Assembly: GCF_000001735.4 (NCBI RefSeq) | Contig: NC_003076.8 | Coordinates: forward strand, 18,913,835 to 18,977,834 | Source of the DNA: Arabidopsis thaliana | Taxonomy: Eukaryota; Streptophyta; Magnoliopsida; Brassicales; Brassicaceae | Reading direction: 5' to 3' | Length of the DNA stretch: 64,000 nt | Part shown: one piece after another, positions 44,608-56,115 of the stretch | How the letters are laid out: each line of letters starts with the position of its first letter | How positions within the stretch are numbered: the stretch's first letter is position 1 | Translations under genes and position numbers: made by a program | The notes under the pieces: generated by a model | What the model saw: only the letters and a program-made list of their open reading frames with translations | Databases searched by the model: none | What the model was told of the DNA's origin: nothing

Positions 44608-45219
44608 CTTTTTTGGCTGAACGAAAAATTGTTGTCATTAGAAATTTTAAACATCAACAAACACATTTGTGATCCATGCGAAAATGCTACTACTGTTAAA
44701 CAGATGATCAATAATATCTGTTTCTTTCTTCAACCACTATATGATTATAAAATATCTAAAACTCCAAGCAAATTTGGCCGACCTCTTCACTATTTCTGAT
44801 AAACAAAAAAAGACCACAAAAGTAATCTGAACTCATTGGTGAAGTAGTGTGTCACACCATGCTTTAATTAAAGCCCCACACTTATCAAACAGATATTATT
44901 AAGTTTTACTAGAAAACAAATTACAAAAAGTGTTTAAGACAATGAGATCAGATCATTACTAATCTGAATAACTAGCATCGGGTTTTTGTTTACATATATT
45001 TTTGTTCATACTTTACTTTTGTATTTGTCTTATAGCTAATATAATAACATATCTTCCCTAAATTCTTTGACAAAAAATAATCTGTTCGATAAATTAATTG
45101 TTTCTCGTAAAGACAATTTGTTGGGGAACCCAAAAAAAAAAAGAGAAGATTATGAAACTCGCCAATATCACACTGAGTGGAGTTAGTCTGGCTCATGTGG
45201 AACAAAACTATCTGGGCCA

Positions 45220-45295
45220 ATTCTTAGGCCCATAATAGAGAATCAAAGGAAATAATTTAGATGTAATTAGGCCTATTCTTAGGCCCATAATAGAG
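45220..45295 (+). promoter_or_regulatory. Duplicated GGCCCA-containing promoter block of the AIG2-like gene
   Basis: A 21-base block is repeated exactly at 45220-45240 and 45275-45295, each copy carrying TTAGGCCCATAATAG. The two GGCCCA site II cores are at 45227 and 45282. The second lies 67 bases before the ATG. Confidence 0.7.
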
Positions 45296-45348
45296 CATGC
45301 ATAAGTTACTTGCTCAATTTCACCAAATCAACGCAGGAACTCATCGCC

Positions 45349-45876
45349 ATGGGAGGATCAAACAAGAACCTCATATTCGTGTACGGAACGTTAAAAAGAA
45401 ACCATCGAAACCATTTCCTCCTAGAAGATCTGATCTCAACAAACGACGCCGTTTACATAGGACAACGCACGACCCGGTTACAATACCCGCTCGTTACAGG
45501 TCTCTATGGGATCCCTTACTTAATCAACAAATCCGGGTCGGGTCAAAAGATCCGAGGCGAGCTTTATTCGGTTTCAAAACGTGGGCTTGTACGTCTTGAT
45601 GAATTGGAAGGTATCAAAGTTAATCACTACGAGAGATTACCAATAGAAGTTATTGAGGAAGATGATGAAGAAGAAGAATCAAACGGTGTCGTCTTGGCTG
45701 AGGCTTATTTTGCTCACTTTGGATTTGGTGAGAGATTGTGGGAGAAGAAAGGTAAATGTGGGATGTGTGAATTTGGTGAAAACGATGGCGTTTTGTATGT
45801 TCGTCCTAAAGATAGGCCAATGTTTAGCTCTGTTCTTGATGAAATTGAAACTTTTGTGTCTTCTAGTAATGATTGA
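45349..45876 (+). CDS. AIG2-like / gamma-glutamylcyclotransferase-fold protein
   Basis: Single-exon frame of 175 residues. I chose the ATG at 45349 (MGGSNKNLIFVYGTLKRNH), not the upstream in-frame CTG. The YGTLK motif at about 11-15 is the substrate-binding loop of the GGCT-like beta-barrel fold. LVRLDELEGI at about 79-88 supplies the Glu that acts as the general acid/base in this family, and PLVTG and RGELYSV complete the core. Family enzymes cyclise gamma-glutamyl groups to 5-oxoproline; the plant AIG2-like branch is named after an avirulence-induced gene, and its substrates are poorly known. An acidic insert (EEDDEEEES) precedes the last strands. Likely At5g46720. Confidence 0.9.
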   Translation: MGGSNKNLIFVYGTLKRNHRNHFLLEDLISTNDAVYIGQRTTRLQYPLVTGLYGIPYLINKSGSGQKIRGELYSVSKRGLVRLDELEGIKVNHYERLPIEVIEEDDEEEESNGVVLAEAYFAHFGFGERLWEKKGKCGMCEFGENDGVLYVRPKDRPMFSSVLDEIETFVSSSND

Positions 45877-48800
45877 TTACTAATTTAATTCAATGGGTAT
45901 GTTCAAAATTCCATCTTTGATGATTATGGCCTATAATCTTCTTGGTCATGCTCAAGTTTAGTAGTCATTTAGTGAACATTTTGAATTCAGTTGCAGAGTT
46001 ATAAGTTTTCAATAATGCTCAAAGTTATAATCATTGATTGAATTCAAATAAGATTCATACATCATGTTTCTTAGATTGTAATGACGAAAGTTGTACCAAT
46101 TTTTAAGTTTTCAGGTGTTAAAAAATGTTATTTCCACTACGTTTTCATATTTTCACGTTTTAATACAACGAGAGTTTAAACTTTTTACGTGATTATATTA
46201 CGAAGACTTTATTCAGGTGGTAAGTGTTTGGACTATTTACATGTTATATCTGTGTTTACAAAGAGTCACGGGCTGTTATAATTTGATGATTGATGCTGAG
46301 TGGTGCAGTAACATATTACTGTATATGAAGTGGTGGTAGGAGAAGTAGGCAAAGGAGATTCTTTTGCGGCTCTATAATGCCTAACCCTACTACGCACTTT
46401 GTTTTTTTCTTTCTTTTGATGGTGTCATGTGTGAGAGAAACCAAATTTCTACTAGTGGACTTTTTTGTTGTTGTTGTTGTCAGACTATGTGATCTCCATT
46501 GTCAGTGAGGGACCAAAAGCTTTGTCCTAGAATTATTGCAATTTCGTTAAGACTCTTATGTACAAACCTGATGCTATGTCCCAAATCCCCAATTAAAGAT
46601 TTGATTTAGCAACTTCAGGAGTCGGAAATGAGCTAAAGATCGTTGTAGATATGGTCGTGTACTTACTAGTCCCCGGCCGATCTTAACAAAACTGTGATCG
46701 ATGTTTTAAAAATGTTAGGGTTAAGCTCGGTTCGTTTATGTCTATGCCTATTATGGACTATACGGATTAGAGTAAACCATCAAACATATCACATTCTTGA
46801 CATTTTGTAAATTAACACACGGTTCATTCACGAGTAACAAGTTTGTGACAAAACTTTAAATTTAATCCAACATTTTATGACTAGGATAATTGATATAACC
46901 GCGATGTTTGAAACTGTTGCTCTATGAAATTTAAACTATTCTCTTATGGATTGAACTTGCACATTGTACTTGATGATTCAAAGGAACACAGTTTCTTGAT
47001 GATCAACTTAATAGGACATTGTGTGGGATCTATGATCCGATTGACAAAACTTAAGTGATTGAGTTTTTTTGGGGACGCGTGGAAGACAAGTGAAAGAAGG
47101 AGAGCACTATGGTACTAGTACTGGTCCTACTGCTTCTTCTTCACGCCATTCTTCAACAGCAACGGTGTGTGTGCTTTATTTCATGTGATATCCCACTTTG
47201 TGTTTTGTGTATAAAACTGTACATATAGCCATTTATATGTATGTGTTTGGACATATTGTATCATCATTACCTTCATCTATTTCTCTCACTCAATGGAACA
47301 AATTGTATTTTGCTGGAACCAATTATGGGTAAATTGGGTGCTTATCCTTTTTGACAATGCCAATAGCTTGAGCTCTTCATTTGTCAATGGGTTTACACAC
47401 TTTTCTCCAATGAATTATTTGTGAAATTCATAGACATTAAACTTAAACCCCATGAGGATAGTGAAGCGAATCGAAACTTGTGTTTAGTCTAGTGACATAA
47501 TATAGTACTATATATTTTCATTGGATTAACCGAAAGATTCTTATCGAACATATGAGATTTTTTTTATATGTCAACAGCTTTTAATAGATTAGCTCAAATG
47601 CCAACTTTAGGGAATATTATTAGCTCAAATGATATAATATAGTTCGGTAAGAATATTTTGTGTCAAATTATCCACTTTAACATTTGTACTACGGTGAACC
47701 AAAGATAAAAAAAAGAAGTTGAATTCTTCCTTATCGATCTGTATTTCTTTTAGGTATGTAAAAAAGATTCGGTTGAACATTTGATCATTGATTTAAAGTC
47801 AATTTCCTAAAAAATGTGGATAGCATTTTAGAATATTGTTTAGAAATATGCATAATGTATATACTTATTGACTTATTTTTGTATATATTATTTTATTTCA
47901 GTGTATTCTCTACGGCATAATAAGTAGAGAAGTGGTCGTTGGCTGGACAGCACCAATGACTTGAAATCTTGATTGGTCTTCTTAGTGGCAATGCTACGAC
48001 GCAAGACACCCATTATTAAGTGTTTTTATTTGTTACTAGCTAGTAGTTTCTTACCAAAATCTTTATTATTTTCTATACAAATGTTTTTGTACCAAAGTTT
48101 CGAGCATTAAAATAATCATGACTTCTAGAAGTAAGCTCTCATTAGAAAATGGTATTACACGCAAATTAGGTTCTTCTTAATGCATGCATTTTTGTTGGAT
48201 TCATATAAGGCTTCTTATATTTTTGATAAAGATTTATATATATTTCTGCAGTTTTCTATACGTGAATTACTGTATTTAGCTAATCAAAATAGTATTAGCT
48301 ATATAGGGTTTTATACTTTTATTTTATTTTATTAACTAGCCTATTTGGTATTGAATCTCGACACAATAATTTATTTAAAAGCAGTTTCGCTAAATTACTG
48401 AAAGTTCCAAATAATTTTGATTAGTCATGCATATGTCATAAGCAAATTTTATTCATGTAAATCAAAATAAGAGCTTAGCTGTATAGCAATGCAAGACATA
48501 GGCTAAAATAATAAAGAACATATCATTTGGTTTTGGATACTATATAGGGTTGTTTGAAGATTTGGTGAGGAATTACTCAACACCGTAATTCAAGAGATTG
48601 TGACTTGTTATTTATAACCTTAATTTTAAAATATAGCTATATAAGCTATTTTGGATTAAAACGCTTAATTCGGTGTATTATTTGCGTAATTGATTGAGTA
48701 ATTTAGTTTAAACATGTATGTTGATTTTTTTTTTTTGTGTGTCAAAATTCACTTTTCATGTAAAAGCTAGTAAGAGTTTTAGTTATATAACAATGCAAAG

Positions 48801-50195
48801 CATGAGTAGGTGAAAGTAAAAGAATATACAAAAGATGGTTTGGTTTGGAAATAAATGGGTTGTTAATTAGAAGCTAAGCTGAGTAAGCTAAGTCAAAAGA
48901 AATACTCAAACACTATATACTTCTCGATATTATGACTTGTTAATGATATTCTAACTACTTTTTAATCCATTTTTAATAACCCAAACAGTGAATATGTCAA
49001 TGGCATTCTATCTTCATATACTTATAATGCTAAAAACCAAACTAATTGTTGTTAGTTAAAGTATATAATGGTTACCAAAAGTGTAAAAGTACTCTAGAAG
49101 TATGGTTCATACTAAAGCGTTCTAGAGGAATTGCTTCGATGTGCATTCGCTCAAGATCCGTAATAGAACTAACCAAATTTATGTCTAGTACTGTATTTCA
49201 GGGACCAAATCTATTTTTGTTAAAGATATTTAGAGTAATTTACACCAGTGGCAACAGAGAACATGTTATTAAAGGAAATAGCAATGACATTTTCTTGAAC
49301 GTTTCTCTCATTCATATAGTTGTTATAGGGAATACGATTTTTTTTTCTACAACATTTGTTTTTGTGTAGACGTTTATTTTATTAGATGGAGGTTAGTTTA
49401 AGGCTTAGTTCTATTAGGACATCACTTGATAAACACAGTAGACGTCTACATAACATAAGATATCAACATCAGGACGCCCACATATCCATGAATCCATGTG
49501 TCAAGCGTATCTTCTATGAACCACGTTGCGGTCTATTACAACTTTATATGCGATATGGTCCATTCCGGAACAAACTATGTCACTCACATCATGTACGTAG
49601 ATAACCTAGCCGAAAATCTAACAAAAAAAATCTAGCCAAGTCCGGATTCATTCCTCTAGTTCAAGATTGGACTCGCTTCCGAGTTCCGACCACACATCTT
49701 GAGAGAGAGTATATATGTGTAGCTCTTTGTATGTATCCTCTTTCTCATTCAATTGAATTTATATATACACAAGAGATAAACTCTTTACAATAAGTCACAT
49801 TATTGTTTTTTCTTAGTTTCATCCTTAAATATTCACCCTCTACATAATTCATCCAAATATGTGCATAGAAATATATGTCTAGAGTATAAATTTTAAATAT
49901 TAAACAAGGCCATAATATTTGTGAGCCGGCCTTGTTTTTGACGATTGAGATTGACGTTTGAGCTAGTCATTGGAGATTGCTATATTACAACTAAGAATTT
50001 GAGAAAAAAAGTCGAAAAACTAAGAAATTGAAACCAAATTACATTAGGAGTAATGGTAGGGACAGTAAATCTACACTTTTGGTCGGCAGCATGTGACTCT
50101 TTTATACAGTGGCCGCTGCTCAACATACCAAACCCCAATTACTATAAATACCTCACTGAGTCTTTCCATTTTTATTCATCAAGTACTTAAACACA
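45877..50195. other. Large intergenic region upstream of the glycine-rich protein gene
   Basis: 4.3 kb of mostly AT-rich DNA. A diverged direct repeat lies near 48470-48610 and 48770-48950. Frames at 49046-49604 have no recognisable family. A 35-40 codon frame at about 47111 is too short and unsupported to call. The TATA box of the next gene is at 50142-50150. Confidence 0.5.
50142..50150 (+). promoter_or_regulatory. TATA box of the glycine-rich protein gene
   Basis: CTATAAATA lies 46 bases upstream of the ATG, preceded by a C/A-rich stretch, a typical plant core-promoter arrangement giving a leader of about 20 bases. Confidence 0.65.
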
Positions 50196-51068
50196 ATGGT
50201 TTCTCTCAAAGCTTTCTCAACTGTGTTTTTTCTTATACTCGGCGTTAGCATTTGCTACGCCACTAGCCGCAATCTTTTGAACTACGGCCAAGCTTCTGGC
50301 GGTGGAGGACATGGTGGTGGTGGAGGTTCTGGAGGAGTGAGTAGTGGAGGTTATGGAGGAGAGAGTGGTGGTGGTTATGGGGGCGGTAGTGGAGAAGGAG
50401 CTGGTGGAGGATATGGAGGTGCTGAAGGGTATGCTAGTGGTGGCGGTAGTGGTCACGGTGGAGGTGGTGGTGGAGCTGCTTCCTCCGGTGGTTATGCTAG
50501 TGGAGCAGGAGAAGGAGGAGGTGGTGGTTATGGTGGAGCTGCTGGTGGTCATGCTGGTGGTGGAGGTGGTGGTAGTGGAGGCGGTGGAGGATCAGCTTAC
50601 GGTGCTGGAGGAGAGCATGCTAGTGGTTATGGAAACGGAGCTGGTGAAGGTGGTGGCGCCGGTGCAAGTGGGTATGGAGGGGGAGCTTATGGAGGCGGCG
50701 GTGGTCATGGAGGAGGAGGTGGTGGAGGATCAGCAGGAGGGGCTCACGGCGGTAGTGGTTATGGAGGCGGTGAAGGAGGAGGAGCTGGTGGTGGAGGGTC
50801 TCATGGTGGTGCCGGAGGCTATGGAGGTGGTGGCGGTGGAGGAAGTGGAGGAGGAGGAGCTTACGGCGGAGGAGGAGCACATGGAGGTGGCTATGGAAGT
50901 GGTGGTGGTGAAGGAGGTGGCTATGGAGGAGGTGCAGCAGGAGGATATGGTGGTGGCGGTGGAGGAGGAGAAGGAGGAGGCGGTAGTTACGGTGGTGAAC
51001 ATGGAGGTGGTTCAGGCGGAGGTCACGGTGGTGGTGGTGGTCACGGCGGTGGAGGCTATGCCCCATGA
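50196..51068 (+). CDS. Secreted glycine-rich protein (putative cell-wall GRP)
   Basis: Single-exon frame of 290 residues. The first about 22 residues (MVSLKAFSTVFFLILGVSICYA) are a signal peptide, followed by SRNLLNYG. The rest is about two-thirds Gly with Gly-Gly-X repeats where X is mostly Ser, Tyr, Ala, His or Glu (GGGYGGG, GGGHGGG, GEGGG). This is the class I plant GRP pattern for structural cell-wall proteins; RNA-binding motifs are absent. The DNA is a degenerate GGTGGNGGN minisatellite, so long frames also exist in the other five readings (for example a Val/Glu-rich frame at 50344-51111), and these are shadows. Likely At5g46730. Confidence 0.92.
   Translation: MVSLKAFSTVFFLILGVSICYATSRNLLNYGQASGGGGHGGGGGSGGVSSGGYGGESGGGYGGGSGEGAGGGYGGAEGYASGGGSGHGGGGGGAASSGGYASGAGEGGGGGYGGAAGGHAGGGGGGSGGGGGSAYGAGGEHASGYGNGAGEGGGAGASGYGGGAYGGGGGHGGGGGGGSAGGAHGGSGYGGGEGGGAGGGGSHGGAGGYGGGGGGGSGGGGAYGGGGAHGGGYGSGGGEGGGYGGGAAGGYGGGGGGGEGGGGSYGGEHGGGSGGGHGGGGGHGGGGYAP
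50290..51060 (+). repeat. Coding glycine-codon minisatellite
   Basis: GGN-rich imperfect repeats across almost the entire GRP coding sequence. It gives the highest GC content in the window. Confidence 0.75.
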
Positions 51069-51575
51069 GGAAACCAACTTAAGATCAGCCAAAAGAAAGG
51101 CTGAAAAATAAAAGATAATCTGTGGAGGGGTATACAAATTAAAATGCCTACTATTTCAAAACATTTTGTATCCATTATTATTGAACGTTGTATTGTATTT
51201 TCCTAATAATTGAATATTTTATTGTCTTATCATTATATCATCGAAAGCATAATCTCTTGCGAGGAGGTGTTCAACTTTGTGTCTATAGATGGCTAAAGCA
51301 GGGTTTTCGAGTGTCCGAGTGTTTGATCAGTTAGTTGTGATTGGTGTATCCCTTTGTCGAAGTTCAAGGATTCTTCCTTGTGCCTTAGTCATTCCACCAG
51401 CTATTGTAATATTTCAAAGTGTATCACTTCAAATGACAAAAGAAAAATAATCATATATAACCTAAAGAATTGTTGGTTGGAGTCTCAAAACAAAATTGAT
51501 CAGAGTTTGTATTCACAAGAAAACCCCAAACACAAAAACTAAAGGACAACTTTTCATTTTCTAATAGCTAACTCT
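51069..51575. other. Convergent 3' flanks of the GRP gene and UBP21
   Basis: 507 bases with the GRP 3' UTR (AATAAAAG-like signal near 51107) and the UBP21 3' flank. No gene is seen. Confidence 0.5.
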
Positions 51576-54500
51576 TCAAAGTTTAATAGATCTTCTCATG
51601 TTAGAGCTTTTCTTTTTCTTGGTCGGAGAATCACTCAAAGCATTAGCGAGCTTTCGAGCGCGAGGTGTCTGGGCCCTGTTGAGATATGAAAGAGCATGAT
51701 TTTTGTACTTAGGATCTGGAGCAGAAGCAGCAACATTGCTTCTAAACAACGGCCGCTTTGTTTTACGAGATTCTTCTTGCTTCTTAGTTTGCAAATGCGC
51801 ACGTTGAATCTGAAAGGTTCCTGTTACAGAATCACACACACTCAGACTAAGGATCTTTCGTATTTTCACCACTTAAATACATAAAACTCTTCCACAGTTT
51901 TACTATAATTAAGATTAAATCTATCAAAACCCATGGTACCTTGGCGTTTCTGATGGGAATTTGGTTTTTGATACTTGAGCTTAGGTCCACCGAGCGTAGC
52001 TCTCTCACCAGCTGTACATAGAGTTACAAATACACTGTATAAGAGCTTTGTTGACAGATCAATACTATCTAGTTTGTTCTAGGTTCTAGTTCAGATTGAT
52101 ACTTCTTGCAACAGATGATTTACGGATTACTAAAGGACAATACTTTATCTGAATCTATCAGAATCTCATATCTTTCTTAGTATTCTCCAAGGTAAGCTAT
52201 CAAAAATACTTAGTAAGAGATAGTACCTTTGCGTTTTGGAGATATGTCTTGATTCTGAACCTTGAGCAGAGGGGCATCGATGCTAGCTCTGTCAGCAAAT
52301 GGCTTAGGTTCTTTCGGTTGAGAGGTCTCAGCAAATGGCTTCTCAGATTTATCGATGTAAGCTTTGTTTTCAGTTGGACATGACTCAGGCTCTGTCTGTT
52401 GGGAGGTTTCAGCAAATGGTTTCTCAGATTGAGGTGACCCGAGAGCATCAATCATGGCCGAAGAATCTTCATTGTTGCTAGACTCGGCTGAATGGAACAC
52501 TTCCTCTTTTGGCTCTTGACAGCAAGAATCTGGCCATTTTACATCAGGGATCGATACTCCCACTGAGTCGTTGCAGGCTTTACTGGAATTATCAACACTC
52601 TCGTAACTGTTATCAAGCACAGATACTGGTGAAAAATGTAACGGAGTAGCTTCAAACACTGTCTTCAACTGTTCAAAAGTACTGGAAAACCAAGGAGTTC
52701 CTTCTCTTGCATAAAACAATATATAAGCAGGACGGGATAGAACTCTCTCTTCGCTGATTCTCGTGACCTGCCATAGTTTCGAAAAAAAAACATTAAGAAA
52801 GTTAAATTTATTGAAATCAGAGAGGACTAAGCCACACAAATGATATGAAAGCACTATATAATAATATTACCTTGGAGTCATCAAAATTATGCCATGTCTC
52901 AGGAGCTGATCTCACATAAGAGGAATAATGACCAAAGGTTGCTCTAATCCCAATATGCTCCACAAAGGCATAAAGATGATATCTTGTGGAAACCTGAATA
53001 TACAAAATTGGGTGTTAAGACTCAAAAATCTCAAGTTTTACAAAACAAAAAAGTCTGAAATTTTGACATACCTCAGGATCATGGTTACTGCTCATGAAAG
53101 GGGACAAATCCAACTCCAAAGGGAACTCAATATGATCGAAGATCTTCTCCATAGTAACTCCATCATTAGTAAACCTCTTAAGATGGAATGTAGCAACCGG
53201 CGGCAACTTATCGAACCTAAGTTGCTTCTCCTTTGTGACTTTCTCCTTACAGTTATCACATGTTAACTGGTCCTCAAGTTTTTCGACACATGTAAAGGAT
53301 TCTAGAGCTTTCCAGAGGGTATTAACATCTTCTATTTCCAGACTCCATCCAAGAGAAGGTTCAAACGTGTTGGAAACAGAATTACAATTGCAACAACAAA
53401 GCTGAAAAAGGAATAGATCAAACATATTTCCAAGAGTCATTATGCATAAATGGAAACTGCTTCAACACTAGATTAATAGTACGGTAATGAATTAACGATA
53501 TCTTACCGTACTCATGAGACCGCCACCAAAGACATTGTCAACAATGTTCAAATCTTGAGATGAGACAGAGCCAAGCTGATTCTTAGGATCTAAACAACAT
53601 CTCTCTAACTTATCCAGAAATGATTGTAGAAACTCGTGTGCATCTTCTTGGTGGTTTATCATAAAATCAGATGAAAAATCTGTGATTGGTTAAGGATAAC
53701 CAATTCATATAAAGAAACCTCCAACACAAAATTATGCACATATATAAACAAAAAACACTTAAAAAAGGATACAAGTCAAGTTATCACGAAATCTATCAAT
53801 GTTTATTCCATATCCTGAAGACCTCAGAGCAAGCTCAATATGATCTCGAAGAGCTTGCATTACACAGAACTTCTCATTTCCACCTGAAAACCCAAAGAAA
53901 CTATAAGATTAAAACCATGAACGAAACAAGTCACCAAACTCAAATCAAACCAAATAAGCAAATCTTACAGTTGCAAGGGTTTCCATACATGAATGAACGA
54001 AGACTATCGATAAGAGGCACAGTATGAGTGAAGCACTGTAACACAGAAGCTATGAAACAAGTGTTGCCTGAATTATATAGCCCAGCCCCCTGAAGAAATT
54101 GTATAAAACATCCAAAATGATTCAATTTCGGATACCAAAACAAAATCAGATAAAAAGGGAAGAAGAGAAACTTACAACACCGGTGGGTTCAATCCTCGGA
54201 TACCACCATGATAACTGTAGAGGTTTTGTTGGTTCCATCTTATTAAGCTCGTCGTCATCGCTTTCATACTCGATGTATCTCCTTGGTGGACGATAAAGAT
54301 ACGAATCTGACGTGTTCGTGATCCGGAGATGATTGTTGTTGCTAACAGGCGAAATCTGAGCTGGTGGCGCAATTAGGGTTTTATCTGACGGAGAAGAGGA
54401 AGACTCATCTGGGTTCACATCTCTGTTTTCCTCTGGATTGAAATTTAGGGTTTTGTCCGGCGGAGAAGAGGAAGACCCGTCTGGTTTTGCCGGAGAAAGG

Positions 54501-54658
54501 GCTTGAATCTGACGAATCGGTGAGGAAAGAGAGAGCGAGTTAGTAACAAGGTCTCGAATTGGCGCGGTTGGTGAAGACTCATCTAGGGTTTGGTTGGGTT
54601 TAGTTAATTTATGAGAAGAAGAGAGATTAGATGGTGGTGGGTCACTAAATTCCGCCAT
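51576..54658 (-). CDS. UBP21: Ubiquitin carboxyl-terminal hydrolase 21
   Basis: Nine minus-strand exons, 54176-54658, 53969-54089, 53773-53883, 53507-53679, 53072-53401, 52871-52993, 52227-52767, 51940-52011 and 51576-51820, total 2199 nt or 732 residues. The N terminus (1-160) is Ser/Pro-rich. The USP fold starts with the Cys box GAGLYNSGNTCF (catalytic Cys about 172). It continues with HQEDAHEFL near 250, a zinc-like CNC/CDNC stretch near 299-348, and the His box HIGIRATFGHYSSYV (catalytic His about 428) with FDDSK (about 443-447). The C terminus is a long basic, probably disordered region containing two SEKPFAETSQ repeats. It removes ubiquitin by thiol hydrolysis. All catalytic residues are present. 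Likely At5g46740. The start is the ATG at 54658; the in-frame leader extends three codons further without an ATG. Confidence 0.95.
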
Positions 54659-56115
54659 TAACAACAAAACCGAGAACGGATTTTGTGAAGAATTGAAGGA
54701 AAGGGGAAGAAGTGGAAGCTAGGGTTTAGTTTTGGGAGAATTCTGCATCTCGTAAATCGATCTGTAAGTAATTGAAGAAGATAAATTTGAGTTTCGCTCC
54801 AAAAAAGTTGGGAAATTTTCGAAATCTGAGAGCGAATCGAAACGATTTGGAGGGAAGATGAGAATTGGAGTGGAGAAGAAGGTTTGAATTGGGAGGGAAA
54901 ATCAAGCCGCCATTTATTTGGGGATTTAGGGTTTCTTTTGACCTTTTCCACAGATAAAATAAGCGTAATTAAACGTTGATTAGGTTATTTGGTTAACTCA
55001 ACCATGGTTCGCACTTGGTTTTGGAAGTTTGGATTCTCAGAGACTCTTTGACCAATTATATTTTTTATCTTTAAACAAGTTTAATTGACAAAACCAGAAC
55101 TGTCGAAAAAAAAAAAAAATGACAAAACCAGATTTTATTTTTTTGGGTTAAATAGTTGAAGGAGGAAGGAGAACAATAGGGAAAAACGCAAGTTGATTGT
55201 TAATTTGTTTATCAATTTATTGAAATTTAATATTGCTTTTATTTGTGTTATATACTTTACAAAATAAAAATATATACAGTTACTTTTATCATTTTTTTCC
55301 TAAAATCTAGATTTATTTACTTTTTCCAAAAAAAAATATTGTAAAAATATTTCTAGTTACTGTATGCCACATCAATTTTTTTGTCAGTTTGTTTCTAAAA
55401 GCTAAATTAAATCATTTCTTTAACAAATAATGGAAATACTAACATTTCTATATTATTATCTTCTTTATATTGTTGACCAATTTAAAGTTTTCATTAGCCT
55501 AAGTTGATCTTACGTTTTCTTTATATTGTTTGCCCAAATATAGCTTTCCTATATCTTTTTCAATATAGTTTTCCAAGTTTAACGGTTTACTATATTGTTG
55601 ACCAAATTTCTTTCAAGTTAAAAAAATTATATATTTTACTTTCTTGTAAAATCACCTTTTTAGTCTTATAAATTAAATTTATTCAGTAATAAATATAACT
55701 TTTAATATAAAATCCTCATAATCAAAATTTAATTATATTATAATAAAAATGGAACTATTTTAATAGAAATGCCGATATGGTCAAAGAAAATCCATCTGCT
55801 CACTTTTCTCCTTTTTCAATATTAGTTCTTTTCAACAAAAGTTTTGATTGGTAATAAGTTCTTCCTCTTATGCTGAGTTCTTTTTTTTTTTTTTTTTTTT
55901 TGCAACCATATCAAGGGAATAAATTGATGTTCAATACCATACATAATACTGTAACATATTCTACCATATCCACATCAAATTATCAAATTCCACATTTAAC
56001 AATTTACCTCAAAAATCACTCTTTCAACTACAAAGTCAAACCAAAAATAAAAATGACATTTATATCCAACAATTTGTTCTCTGTAAATCAAAAGACAAGA
56101 TCCTTTGTATGTTTC
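54659..56115. other. UBP21 promoter and AGD9 3' flank
   Basis: 1.46 kb between two tandem minus-strand genes. The first 300 bases resemble a UBP21 leader. The middle is AT-rich with repeats of TATATTGTTGACCAA-like blocks (55466-55605). A T20-class run lies near 55879-55902. No ORF of note. Confidence 0.5.

Larger units (their letters stand above)
40651..45348. other. Large AT-rich intergenic region
   Basis: 4.7 kb between the PLATZ promoter (CT/GA-rich leader to about 40850) and the AIG2-like gene. It contains a small LINE relic at 41643-41760, an AT microsatellite at 44585-44607, long A/T-rich stretches, and the AIG2 promoter repeats at 45220-45295. The minus-strand frame at 43705-44022 has no recognisable product. 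Confidence 0.5.

Noticed and set aside
47111-47230. Short hydrophobic frame starting MVLVLVLLLLLHAIL, like a signal peptide
   Set aside because: Under 45 codons, leucine run from CTT/CTA repeats, no downstream peptide motif or TATA box. A small secreted peptide cannot be excluded, but there is no support.
49046-49604. Two consecutive frames of 107 and 72 residues upstream of the GRP gene
   Set aside because: First suspected to be a pol relic, but no retroelement or host motif could be identified in any frame.
50217-51066. Long Ser/Thr-rich and His/Leu-rich minus-strand frames and a Val/Glu-rich plus-strand frame
   Set aside because: They are shadows of the GGN minisatellite in the glycine-rich protein gene, where stop codons are rare in all frames; only the signal-peptide frame has a promoter context.
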